A program made the position numbers and the translations under genes. 26,659 nt of DNA, taken from Plakobranchus ocellatus. Its lineage: Eukaryota; Mollusca; Gastropoda; Plakobranchidae. The notes under the pieces are model-generated. The model saw only the letters and a program-made list of their open reading frames with translations, made no database searches and was not told the DNA's origin. Below are positions 1-10,178 of the stretch, piece by piece; position 1 is the first letter of the stretch, and each line of letters opens with the position of its first letter. The stretch lies in contig BLXT01006199.1 in assembly GCA_019648995.1 (NCBI GenBank), forward strand, positions 1,142,865 to 1,169,523. The letters are read 5' to 3'.

Positions 1-1159
1 AGATGCATAGCACTCAATAAAACATTACTATTCACCGCTGGTCGGGAGCTGTGGGAATTTTCGGAGTAGAGGTTCATGATGAAGTGTTTCTCTGGTTCAA
101 AATTATCCTGTTTGTTATTCCGGAATTATTCTAGCCGAAGATGGCGTCTTCTTAAAATGTCATGTTCAGTGGAGATATGCTTAATTGCCATGAATTAAGA
201 CTCAATGGAAGTCTCTCTATCTACCTTTACTGCGTTTGCCTTCAATCGTTCCAATGATTGCTAAATTAATGGTCTAAACTCGGTAAATATGTTCTAGAAA
301 TTACAGTTGCATTTTCCTATGATTTTGATTAATGATATCTCCAGATAAGCTTCTTAGCGCTGATTCATTACACTTTTTTTTTTTCCGACCATGATATCCT
401 CATCATTCTCCCCATAAACGAATATTCTAATGCTTCCAGTTTTCTAATTCAGTCCAACACTCACAACAATATAAAAGCACTGACCGATGGTTTTTCACTA
501 CCCTTATTTTGGTGTCCATAGTTATGCTTATGTTCATCATTTCTTTTCTTTTTTTCTTTTTGGTGGTGGTGGTGGGGGGGAGGCTATCTTAGACCATAGC
601 TATTCTTCTTCTTTTTTTAAAATTATTTTAATTTCGAATTTGCCACATGATGTTATAAGGTAGTCAAAATAAATAAATGTCGTAAACGTTTTATTTGTTC
701 GCCTTTTCCAACGAAACTATATTTGGCATTTGAGATTTCTTTGAGACGACCATGCATTCTATTTTTTTTTTTTTTTTTTGACATCGAGAGGCCCATTCTT
801 TCACTTTCAAATAGTAGTATCTAGAACTAATAATAATAAGGGCTTCATCAGTACTACACAAAGTAATAGAAATAGCAATGACGAGAATTAGAATACCAAG
901 GATGCAACCATAAAAAAAAAATTGCTTGTCACATCTGTAGATTTTACATTTTCTGGTTGTATCGTTGGTTTTGTACTTGTCGTCATTCCGATTTCTTTTA
1001 TTATTATTACTTTTTATGATAGCTGTTTTCTGGTTGAGACAGTATTGTTGTTAAGGTGATACTTTTTGCTGTAAACTTGTCACTGTTTTACCGGTTAATT
1101 ACGGTAATAAAAAAGTCAACTGATGTGTTCCGAGGTTATGTGTTTATATACACCTGTTA
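1..1159. other. Left non-coding flank
   Basis: AT-rich sequence with poly-T runs (about 762-779) and a GGT/G tract at 561-583. I see no exon, RNA gene or named repeat on either strand. Confidence 0.6.
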
Positions 1160-2560
1160 CTTTTTTCAAAGCATTGACAAAGTGGATTAATAGCGGTCTT
1201 TAGTTCCTTTGACGATAAATATTCGCCACACAGTTTGGCTTTATGCCTTAGAAACGCCATATTCACCTTGTCAATGCTTATGGAAAGGTGTATAGAAATG
1301 CAGAAAAAAAACCTCCAACTCTGCTTCATTGATTTTTCCACGGCTTTTGACAAAGCAAAAATATGTAGAGTTGTTTCGTGTGCTAGAAACATTAAAGAGA
1401 TGAAGAAGACGTTCACGCACTTAGACCTAGCAACAGACAAGACAAGACAAAACAGAAGACGAGAGAAAATTACAATATGTCTGAGTAGGATTCCAACCCT
1501 CACCCTCGTTGGCACCCACCACCTTGCCAGACAGAGGAACCAATAATATATATCTAGAAACATTAGACATTGATCGGAAAGATCTGAGAATAATAAGAAA
1601 TCTATAGCCTACCGGCATCAAACTGCATCCGTAAGAATTGAGGGAGAACACAGTAACGTCAAATCCACCAAAAAATGTATGAGGCAGGGATGTCTAACGT
1701 CTCTTGACCTTTTTAACATATGTAGTGAAATGATCTGAAGAAATCTGGATATTTCAGGCTGATAAATAGAGGGATAAAAGCCTAATGATATAGTTTTAAT
1801 TGCAGAATCTAATGAACAACTCCAAAAACCTTTAGATTTAGATACTTTGGTTTTAGAAAGCGAAAGTATTAGACTGTCTTTGAATGTAAAAAAAATCGCA
1901 ATACATGGTTACCTAAAACAAATCCTCTAATCTAACCTCAAATGTAATTGCATCAGCAAAGGTGAAAAAAATCATTAAGTTACAAAATTCAAATATTTTA
2001 TCTATCTGATAAGATCAGATGGAGAGATGCACAAGTGAAATAAGTTAAAGAATAGCCTGGCCAAAGAAATATCTAAAAAATTAAAACCTATACGGCAAAC
2101 AGAAACATAAGTATGGAATCTAAAATAAGGTATTGCAAACATAATATGGTCAGTGTGCTATTACATAGTAGTGAGTGTTGGATAATGAAGAAGAAAAAAA
2201 TAAGTAGAAGTAGTAGAGACGATGTTTATCAGAAGAATGATGAGAATATCATGGATCGAATTGGTACTGAAAGAACTTAATTTTTAGCGAGCATCAATTA
2301 AAACCATGAGGCAGGGGCTACTGCATTGTTAGGTCATATTTGTCGATATAATGGTTTAGAACATTTAGCAATCACTGGAAAGACTGCAGGCAAACGCAGA
2401 AGAGGCAGAAAGAGATAATTTTTATTGAGAGTCTTAAGTCATGGGCAACAGATAATGGTAGCAACAACTATATCAAGTGAACTGAGAATAGGTTTGAGTG
2501 GAGGAACATGGTCGCCAGTATCTGCTCAGACAACAGACGATGCTCAGACAAGCACCTAAA
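1160..2560 (+). pseudogene. Decayed non-LTR retrotransposon (LINE) reverse transcriptase, 3' part
   Basis: Broken frames on + match the reverse transcriptase and C-terminal region of invertebrate LINEs. In order they are QFGF, RNAIFTL and MERCIEMQ (from about 1231), LCFIDFSTAFDKA (about 1319), LDIDRKDLRIIRNL (1563-1607), RIEGEHS, MRQGC with LDLFNICSEM (about 1679), DIVLIAES (1787), KFKYFIYLIRSDG (1985), SECWIMKK (2170), MFIRRMMRISW, GLEHL with GKTAGKRRRGRKR, and RFEWRNMVASIC (near 2490). Most blocks share one frame, with frameshifts, stops and loss of the YADD catalytic motif near 1780. The 5' endonuclease domain is not seen. It is an inactive, 5'-truncated relic. I do not assign a clade. Confidence 0.85.
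1395..1553 (-). mobile_element. Short retroposon nested in the LINE relic, with 12-bp target-site duplication
   Basis: The 12-mer CTAGAAACATTA occurs at 1383-1394 and again at 1554-1565, exactly flanking this 159-bp insert. The LINE reading frame ends at the left copy and resumes in the same frame after the right copy. The insert carries a B-box-like GGTTGGAATCC (1498-1488) and a weaker A-box-like TGGCAAGGTGG (1529-1519) on the minus strand, so a tRNA-derived SINE is likely. The A-B spacing is short, so family assignment is tentative. Confidence 0.7.
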
Positions 2561-3180
2561 GAGAGTTCCTTTCTCAGCTGAAAGCTATGAAAAAGGAGTA
2601 CACAGTCCATGGCGAGTATTTTTTTAATTTTAGAGAGAAATGTCAAGAGCTTTATTTCTGTATGATGTGAGATCCTGCATGTAATAATGATTGATGATGC
2701 TCTACCTCAAAGAGTCCTTTATCTAAAGTATACAATGCAGGCCTAATTATTCCGTCCAATGAAACTTTCATGGCCTGAACATGTTCAGTCTGCACTCATT
2801 TGAATTTGAGTTTCAAAAAGCTCATGTATTTTTTTTTTATTTCCGGTTTATTTTTGTTTTCAATGCTTGTCAGTTTGTCACAGCTGTGGCTGTTGTGGCT
2901 GAGTGTTTCATCGGAAATAAAAGACTTACAATCTTAATTTAGATCTAGAAAATATCTATAGGTGTTAAGAGGCCTATGTATGTTGATCAGGATTTAGATT
3001 CTCTAGAGTAGATAAAACTAAGTTGAAGAAATTACCTCCCAATCAAGGGAGTCATAAACTTTCTGGGACGGCCTTTCTATATCTAGATTAGATCTAGATT
3101 CTAGATAAATTAGTGACTTCGTCAGAACCTGAGACACCCGTGAGTGCATCTTGATCTAGGCTTTGATCTAGATCTAGAAT
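2561..3180. other. Spacer between LINE relic and PAFAH1B
   Basis: No coding similarity. From 2941 to 3182 it is dense in TCTAGA/AGATCT strings, a motif that recurs at 15.28-15.60 kb and 25.62-25.93 kb. Confidence 0.5.
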
Positions 3181-3357
3181 CTATATATAAGAATTTAAGA
3201 CTCAAATCGTGAAATTAGTAGGTCTGTCTGACAATACATTTATATAGGCCTACTCTTCCTGTTCTCGATTGCTGGAGTGGAGACATACTCAGATACTGTG
3301 CATTGTTGTGAGGTGGCTCAGAACCTTACAAATCAACCAAGAATCAAGACCTAAACA
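3181..3357 (+). promoter_or_regulatory. Candidate core promoter and 5' UTR of the PAFAH1B gene
   Basis: TATATAAG at 3183-3190 sits about 170 bases upstream of the start codon, so initiation about 30 bases downstream would give a 5' UTR near 145 nt. Several TCTAGA/AGATCT strings lie just upstream (3079-3182). The TATA-like string is in a very AT-rich region and could be chance. A spliced leader or an upstream non-coding exon cannot be excluded. Confidence 0.3.
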
Positions 3358-3426
3358 ATGTCAATCAGAGCAGCAGAGCCACAACCGGTGGAGGATGTAC
3401 AAGGAGACAATCGATGGATGAGTATG
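3358..3426 (+). CDS. PAFAH1B2: PAFAH1B coding exon 1
   Basis: Encodes 23 residues from the start Met and contains the family block VEDVQGDNRWMS. The donor is ATG|GTATGA at 3426/3427. Another GT five bases earlier (3422) would break the frame with exon 2, so 3426 is preferred. The start context AAACAATG has A at -3. Confidence 0.9.
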
Positions 3427-6400
3427 GTATGATGAAGAATGAGATTACAAAGAAAATTTAGGCCTAGGAATGATAGTATTTAAATCTAATTATCAGTTGA
3501 ATCAATTTCAAAATTTAGGCCCTAGCCAATTAGGAACATTTTTACTCAGGCATGCATGTATAGCACATACATTCAGTTCAATAAGCAGTAAGTTGATAAA
3601 AATGTAGGCCTATGGGTACAAGGATGCAAAGAGAGATTTTCTGTGGCCATACCAGGGCATCTTGATTGGACTTTCTATTTTTCTACAATACATGTTAAAG
3701 TTCTGGTATGTAAAATAGTTTTCAGAATTTTATACATTCAAAGAATATTGGTTCAATGGAATATGCAAAAGAGCAAATGTCAAGAATGCTGACTTGTTTC
3801 GTTCTACTGCCAACAGTATCTTTTCACATGGATCATGAATATATCCCAATACCATGGCACTAAGCTTGCTGAGTTTCTCATGAGTGTGGATTATCAGCAA
3901 AGTCCAAGATAAAAAATCTTTTAATTGTTAAGTTGAAAAAAAAAGTGTGAAGCATTTACGGTGCACTCAACAGGAAAGGGTTTCTGCTGCTGCATATGAA
4001 ATATCCAAATTGTATAGATGCATTTTAGAAATAGAGTTGCTCTATAAAAACAATTACTTGTTTACTGTGTGTGTGAAGTGTTGCATTGAGAAATTGTGTG
4101 GAAAGTCTTCAGGAAAGAAATTCCCAAAACAAGCTCATAGTGAGAAAGCATTGTGTGATAGATATTGAAGAGACCATAAAAATAAATTTCTATTAATTTT
4201 GACATGATCAATGTTTTTGTAATAAGATTTTTGTACTTTATTTATAAATATGTTTACAAAACACAAGTAATAGCAACATAAAGCAATTGTTTGTTACTTT
4301 TTACATATTTTTGTACATCACAAAAAACCTTAAAGAAATGGAAAAATTATTCACTTCTATAAATTTCTTTAAAATCTTTTTCTACACGCTTTCACTCTTT
4401 CAGTCATGATGAGAAGTGTGGCCTCACAGCATTCTTTTTGGGGAGAGAATGAGATGTAATTAGCAGTAAAATAAAATTTATGTGTGACCTTTTTACACAG
4501 CATCTATATTAAACTTATATATGTCTCAAATCTCTTCGTATCCGTGTTCAAAAAAGTTCAGACAGATAAATATTATAGTACACTTCTGTAGTTTGAAAAA
4601 GTCTCTTTTTCCATAATATCTTGGTTCCTTTTTTTTTTCAAAAGCACACTCATTTTCTTCGTGATGCAAAGGAGAAAGAGCCTGAAGTTCTTCTCATAGG
4701 AGACTCCCTGATCCGAAACATGGCCCACTCTCCAGTAAGTTGAAAATCAGTTTTAGACAAACCAATGTTTGCAATGTTGTGGAAATACGGAGTAATCTTT
4801 CTTTATGTATACAATATGTTATCAGCACTGGTCTTAAAGCAAATAATCTCTCTAGTTTTTGACAAAGAGAGTGTGGATAAGTTCTGGTCTTTTCTGCTGA
4901 TTTTTTTTTTCTTAGACCAGTGTTTTACTTCCAAGTTATAAGTCTACTCTTCTATATTTTTTTATGCTATGCATAAAAGCAGGTTTGTTTTTTTTTTTCT
5001 GAGGTGATGGAGTTTAAATTTCACCCAAACTTTAGACAGAAAAGAGAATATCCAAAGAATTGTCATTGTATGTTACTGTTTTTTTTTACTGAATATTTAG
5101 AAATATATGTAGCTTTGCCTAAAAGTGGCCCTGTATTGTCCTTGTGTTCGTAGTTTGCGTGTGTATTTTTTTTCTTTTTTTGGAGGGGAGGGTGGGGGGA
5201 TGCATTGTTTTGTATTCTGACCTCTAAGAAAATGTAGACTTAATCATGCACAACTAGGGTATATCATTTATGTTTTATGGTTCTGATATAAAAATTTTAA
5301 TTATACTCTAAGAACTTACCTTCTGTATGACTGATTAAATGATTGTTACATTGATAATGATAGCAGATATCTCAATGATATTCACAATCATAATTTTGTG
5401 ATTTTTTTTTATTGATCCAAGTCAAATAAGGCCTCAAAATTCATTTTAAAACATGTAGCTCTTTTGACCTTGTGTGGCCAGCACATTTCTCTTCTATGAG
5501 TACAGTTAAGCTGTCCTCATGAGCCTAATCATAAAGAATTCAGAATCTTATAATCAGTCCTAAAATCAACACTAAAGCTCTCTTTTAATTCTAACATTTT
5601 CCCTCCCCCACCCAACTCCCCTCCCCCAGGGTTTTTATCTAACCCATGACCATAATGATTAGATATTTCTATATATAATATAACCCGTTCTATTCTAACC
5701 CTCTCCCTACCCCTCAGCTGTGGAAAAAAATGTTTGAGCCCCTGCATTGCCTGAACTTTGGTGTGTCTGGTGATCGCACAGAGCATGTTCTGTGGAGAGT
5801 TCAGAATGGAGAACTGGATCAGATTGAGCCAAAGGTAAGACCTTACTTATTCTGCCCATCTCACAGATGATAGTTTTGCATTTCTATTGCTGTCAGTTCC
5901 CTGGCTCAGGGGGGGCTTTGGTTGCTCAGACTCAGAGGTCAGCAGACTCTACCTAAAATCTGTAGAGACTAGTTCCACTGGCTTTTAGTCAGCCAGTGGC
6001 ACCTGGTATAGATAGGGGATCATCAAGCTATGATGCCCGTGGCCTGCTTTGAATTTGGACCTGCTAAAAAAAGTACATAACTTGTAGATTTTAGGGCAGG
6101 CTCACTAGCCACTGCACCACCAAAACACTAGACATGACATGAAATCTTCCTGCTATAAACATTTGATATCATGGCTCAATAGAGGCCCAAAAGCCTGAGG
6201 ATAACATACTGTTTGCTCATGTTTTGAGGGCCTAAAAAGTATGAGATCATTCCATGATGGATAGGCTGTGTCTTCAAAAACAAATAAATAAATCTCCTCC
6301 AGTCTTTGATGGGATATTGACAAATTCTAGTGTAGTCAATAACTATACTGTTTTCTCTCATGGTCATCGTGGCCTTCTCTTTTTAAGACCAAATGAGTTT

Positions 6401-8189
6401 GTTTTTCTTCTCTCTGCAGGTGATTGTTCTAATGGTGGGCACCAACAACCATGGGGACACACCGGAGCAGGTGACAGCAGGCATCATGGCCATTGTGAAA
6501 GCCATTCAAGACAAGCAGCCAGCATCCAATCTTATTGTAGTGGTAGGTAGAACTCTGTAACTCCAACGACAGAGTCTAGTTCTTGTCTAATGTGGTAGAA
6601 GCAGACAGGTTATCATTACCATTGCATTGCAAGGTGCTGTGTGAACTTCACATTATGGAGGGTGTTTTTTCTAAAAAAATAATGGGCATTATGTCATGGA
6701 GCCCATTTTTAATGACAAGTATTTCTATAACAAGAGATTTAAAAAGTCCTGCTGATATTTTTATTCAAGTCATATAATTTATTTTTAACATAATGAGTAT
6801 AGAATTGTTTCCGTAGGTAGTAATGGTAACAAAATCGGCAAATTAAAAAAAAAAAAAGAAAGCTAAAAGTGTCTAAAATTTCTCCTGCCTACTTATCTCA
6901 TGTACGGGACTTTCCTTACTGTGAAAAGGCCCAGATCTAAGAGCATTGTCTAGTTTTACTATCAGAGCTATCAGCATCTACTTATTATTCAGTTTAATAA
7001 AAGAATCTTCTTTAATCCCTTTTCATGGAATAACGACAAACCTTGCTATAACAAAACTTTATGATAAGAACAAAGGTTGTTATTACCAAGTTCCACTGAT
7101 TTGTTTTCTCTTTGTGCGTTGTTGATGTAACCTAGAACAGCATTTAAAAATGCATATGAAATGAATTAAGTTTCTGTTGATATTCAGTTTCAGGAACGAA
7201 CAAAAAGGTACGAGTCGGAGAGGTTTGGGGGGTGGGGGGGGGAGAGACGTTTTATTATGCAATGCCTAGGTTGGGGTGGAGATCTTCATAGTCTTCACTG
7301 TCTTCTTCTTGATCTCAATGAACACCTTCTTGAAGAATATACAGCGCTAGAACTCCTTTTTTTTTCCTCTTGAAGTTCAACTTTGCTATGGTCAGATGTA
7401 GACAGAAGAACATGATGGATCCCTCTGTACAATTCTGCACCTGACACTGTTGTGACTGATTAATCCTTAATTGACATGGTGCCAAGTATTGCAAACAAAG
7501 TGTGATAGGTTACCAACGTCAACTATCCATTCTCTCTTGTCCTGACAACATTTGTCATCTCTCTCCAAGGAAATCCAAGCGGCGTAATCTCGGCTTCCAG
7601 GTCTCTTCTTTATGTATTTCTTGGTCTTCCTCTAGTTATTTTTTTTTTACTGTAAGTTCCATATAATTACATGTCTTGTGATGCTAAATGTCATTTTTTT
7701 CTCACTGTGTGGCCAATTTATTTTCATTCCTTTCTAGGCTTTTAAAATAATCAGAAATATTTATTGTACGGGTTTGATGTTTCATTTTTTTTTGCACAGA
7801 AGATTAATGTCTCTTCATCTTTGTCCCAGGGTCTGCTGCCACGAGGCGAGCACCCAAACCCTCTGCGAGAGAAACACACAGCCATCAATCAACAACTGGC
7901 GGAGCAGCTCTCAGAGCATTCCATGACTACATTCCTTCGTATCGACGATCGCGACTTTTTCTTGCCGGGACCCAAGGGAGGCGACCCGGTCACAGCAGCC
8001 AATGGAGTGATCCCACGAGATTTTATGTACGACTTTCTCCACCTCACAATGGACGATGGTTACCAAAAGCTGTGCGAACCACTGCTGGAAGAAATACAGA
8101 ACTGCCTGGGAACGTTTGTCAAAGTAGAAAGTACATCATTTGATACTGGGAGTATGGCTGGGGACATAGCAAATGACATTAAACAGTGA
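3358..8189 (+). CDS. PAFAH1B2: Platelet-activating factor acetylhydrolase Ib catalytic alpha subunit (five coding exons)
   Basis: Exons are 3358-3426, 4645-4734, 5718-5834, 6420-6542 and 7830-8189, all joined at phase 0, giving 252 residues. The family is an SGNH-fold esterase that removes the acetyl group of PAF. In mammals it dimerises and binds LIS1 (PAFAH1B1) in the cytosol. Visible landmarks are the N-terminal VEDVQGDNRWMS block, the nucleophile block EVLLIGDS (Ser44), GVSGD (Gly71), the GTNNH block (Asn101) and DFLHLT (Asp201, His204). Spacing matches mammalian Ser47, Gly74, Asn104 and Asp192/His195 after a three-residue N-terminal offset. Mammalian proteins are about 229-232 residues. 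The excess here is roughly 12 residues before the catalytic Asp-His loop plus a longer C-terminus. The ATG at 3358 has A at -3 and begins the conserved N-terminus. Invertebrates often have one alpha gene, so PAFAH1B2 versus PAFAH1B3 cannot be decided. Family assignment is very secure; exon edges rest on consensus and alignment. Confidence 0.96.
4645..4734 (+). CDS. PAFAH1B2: PAFAH1B coding exon 2 (nucleophile exon)
   Basis: Thirty codons follow a T-rich tract and the acceptor CAAAAG, and end at CCA|GTAAGT. The product reads through KEKEPEVLLIGDS, with the catalytic serine as the 21st residue of the exon. The distance from GDS to the Trp that opens exon 3 equals that in mammalian alpha subunits, which supports both edges. 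Confidence 0.93.
5601..5627 (-). other. G-quadruplex motif in PAFAH1B intron 2
   Basis: On the minus strand five G-runs of three to five bases are separated by one- to four-base loops (CCC-runs on + at 5601-5627). This meets the usual quadruplex rule. It lies about 90 bases before exon 3, and its C-rich + strand is followed by a decoy acceptor CCCCCAG at 5629. Confidence 0.7.
5718..5834 (+). CDS. PAFAH1B2: PAFAH1B coding exon 3
   Basis: Thirty-nine codons lie between the acceptor CCCCTCAG and the donor AAG|GTAAGA. The product contains FEPLHCLNFG, the oxyanion-hole block GVSGDRTEHVLWR, and NGELDQIEPK. Mammals typically have GIGGDTTRHV here, so Ser replaces one Gly and Arg/Glu replace Thr/Arg nearby. 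Gly71, the presumed oxyanion-hole glycine, is kept. Confidence 0.95.
5990..6122 (-). mobile_element. SINE copy, minus strand, in PAFAH1B intron 3
   Basis: Reading the minus strand from 6120, the A box TGGTGCAGTGG (6119-6109) is followed by GAGCCTGCCCTAAAATCTAC and a B-box-like GGTCCAAATTC (6061-6051). This matches the SINE head seen at 24045. The lower-coordinate boundary is uncertain because it meets a diverged head-like segment in the opposite orientation (about 5925-5985). Confidence 0.6.
6180..6295 (+). mobile_element. SINE 3' fragment in PAFAH1B intron 3
   Basis: The segment GGGCCTAAAAAGTATGAGAT and the following GGATAGGCTGTGTC with an A-rich tail align to the 3' body and tail of the SINE family. 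No head is present. It ends about 125 bases before exon 4. Confidence 0.5.
6420..6542 (+). CDS. PAFAH1B2: PAFAH1B coding exon 4
   Basis: Forty-one codons lie between the acceptor CTCTCTGCAG and the donor GTG|GTAGGT. It encodes VIVLMVGTNNHGDT and then an amphipathic helix ending ASNLIVV. The first Asn of GTNNH (residue 101) is the family's oxyanion-hole asparagine. The reading runs directly into GLLPRGE of exon 5. Confidence 0.95.
7226..7242 (+). other. G-run in PAFAH1B intron 4
   Basis: Six G, a T, then nine G on the coding strand. It could form a quadruplex in the pre-mRNA or be a slippage tract. A weaker GGT-repeat plus G-run is at 561-583. Confidence 0.5.
7830..8189 (+). CDS. PAFAH1B2: PAFAH1B terminal coding exon 5 (Asp-His dyad)
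   Basis: Encodes 119 residues and the TGA stop after the acceptor TTTGTCCCAG. It opens with GLLPRGEHPNPLREKH, a near-invariant family block. It carries the dyad in YDFLHLT (Asp201, His204) and ends ANDIKQ. The open frame extends 66 bases upstream of the acceptor, but those codons match nothing in the family and are read as intron. About 12 extra residues rich in Gly, Pro and Asp lie between FLRIDD and GVIPRDF. Confidence 0.95.
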   Translation, partial: GLLPRGEHPNPLREKHTAINQQLAEQLSEHSMTTFLRIDDRDFFLPGPKGGDPVTAANGVIPRDFMYDFLHLTMDDGYQKLCEPLLEEIQNCLGTFVKVESTSFDTGSMAGDIANDIKQ

Positions 8190-9634
8190 ATTAGAGAGGG
8201 ATTGTCCATATTTTTTATTCTTTAGGCTTTGTTTTAGTGTGGATCTTCAAAACTGAGATCATGATATAAACTAGTAGTATGAGCTGCTTATTGATATCCC
8301 ATAGTGCAATCTTGAAGGTTTAGAAAATGATGAACAATTATTTGTTTAGCGATAATCTGATAAAATAGTGTAACCTGTTTATTAATAGTTTGAATCTTGA
8401 AAGTTATGAACACGACAAACAAGCATAGCCTGTACATGAAATTATCCGATATTTCAAATTATCTGTGAGGTTCTGAAACAGTTTTGTTTCTCTACAATTT
8501 TTTTTCCCCATAAATGTCTTCAGACCAGTCCAAAAATGTTGGAAGTCACATTTTGAACATTTTTGACCCTTGATACAGCCATAAACTACATTTGATGAGC
8601 TTTGCATTGGTCAGTAGAGAGAATTGTCATTCTGTGCAAAAACATTTTCATTTTAACTTTTTCAACAAACTAATGGAAAGAGGGTATAAAATTATGTTTT
8701 TCGAAAAATTTTTTACAAACATTAAGATCTAGAACAAGTGAGTCATGTGTCGTATTTTGGCAATTTTAAATTCAGTGAGATATCATAGGATTCTTCTCTG
8801 TGAGCTTTTTTGTAAATATCGAAATTGTGTAAAGATAGTGTCATGTGCTAAGATTTTCACCTTAGAAATTTTGTCTTTTTAACTTGCAAAGTATTGTAAA
8901 GAGGGAAAAAAAAAGCCTTATGGCATTGTTTTCAAAAACTTCATCTACGGCATACAACTCCATTGAAATTGGTCTCCAGAGTTATAGAAAGTATGTATAT
9001 TTTGAACAAGAAGAATATGGACTTTTTTTCTTACAAGAGTTATAATAATTTTCTGTAAGGCTTTCCGTAAAGCATCTCTACAATTGTGAATCAATGGCTT
9101 ATTTCCTTGTGGTGTGCATTTTAGTAGCCTTGTTTAACTTACAGCAGGCTTACACTGTTAAGGCATTTAGACCTATTTGGTCAGTCTAGGCCTGCTAATA
9201 ATTCCAGAACTTGTGCGTAAGAATCAAGTGCTTTTGCTGCTTCTGTCACTGCGCTCAGGGGGGTGGGGATTTTGTTTCTCAAACTTCTCTGTATGCTTAA
9301 AACTCCATTGTGCAACAGTGTTTGGCTCTGGTTGAACAGAGCGTTGTGTGGAGTGACAGTATATTGACAAGACCATGAGTCCACACTTTCCAAGAAAGAG
9401 TGGTAATCATGCATGGATACACTCTGGCATCTTATCTCCTTTCAAACAAAATGTCTAAGGCCTCATTAATCATGCAAAAGTGCACTAAGTTTGGGAGGAA
9501 GAAAAATTCAGAAGCTTGAAATGTGACATCAATTTTCTCAATAACAAAGCTGCCTGGACTCACTTCCCTGTCATTGTCAGGCAGCGAAGTTTTGTATCAT
9601 TTTTCTGTCTTTTGAGGGCTTCTCTAGTATTCTT
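8190..9634 (+). other. Probable PAFAH1B 3' UTR and following non-coding DNA
   Basis: I see no canonical AATAAA between the stop and about 10000. The first is at 10000-10005, followed by 10633-10638 and 14093-14098. If canonical signals are used, the 3' UTR is at least 1.8 kb. A minus-strand open frame at 9414-9181 (77 codons) is unrecognised and is discussed under findings. Nothing else in this stretch resembles a gene. Confidence 0.4.
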
Positions 9635-9639
9635 GTGAA

Positions 9640-9790
9640 TCTGATTCCGTTTGATGACACAATGGCAAGCAAAGCGGCCCTGAGATCTCCAGCAACCTTT
9701 TAGTTTGAGGCTTGGGTTTGGGTAGGTCACCAACGCCCTGGTTTGACGAGGACCTGAAAGCTAAAGATCCCTTTGCCGCCAACGGGTTGT
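9640..9790 (+). mobile_element. Degenerate tRNA-derived SINE, same family
   Basis: A-box-like TGACACAATGG (9655-9665) is followed by GCGGCCCTGAGATCTCCAGC and by CGCCCTGGTTTGACGAGGAC. Both align with the well-preserved copy at 24023-24195. The B-box region has decayed. Confidence 0.65.
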
Positions 9791-10178
9791 GTGCACAAAA
9801 ATCAACCGAAATAGTTCTGATGTCGACTGGAAAAAGCATATATTTGTTGCATTCTTAGCATTTATGCATGGATGACGATTGTGTAGCTTCATCATTCTGC
9901 CACCATTTTGCAATTGCTTCTGATTGTTTTGACGTCTGCATTATCTTTCATATTTGCTTTTTCTGTGCACACCAACCAAGTTTTTTCATTGAATTACAGA
10001 ATAAAAACAGATCTCTAACAGAATTCAAATTGCTAAAGAAAAAAATCCGCTTAGTGAAGCTTCACTTACAATCTGAGATGATTTGTGTGATTGCATTAGC
10101 TCAAACACAAAATTTTATTTAGAAAAGAACAGCTGACACTGTGCCAGTCGCCAATGTCGTCTATTTTTTTATGTTTAT

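Noticed and set aside
3947..4168. Cys/Lys-rich 73-codon open frame in PAFAH1B intron 1
   Set aside because: It lies between two phase-compatible exons, has no recognisable domain and no acceptor/donor placement that keeps the known protein intact.
5529..5786. Minus-strand 85-codon open frame
   Set aside because: It is a shadow of PAFAH1B exon 3 and the C-rich tract upstream of it.
6254..6550. 98-codon + strand open frame ending in SYCSGR
   Set aside because: It covers exon 4 in the wrong frame; the correct frame gives the conserved GTNNH block.
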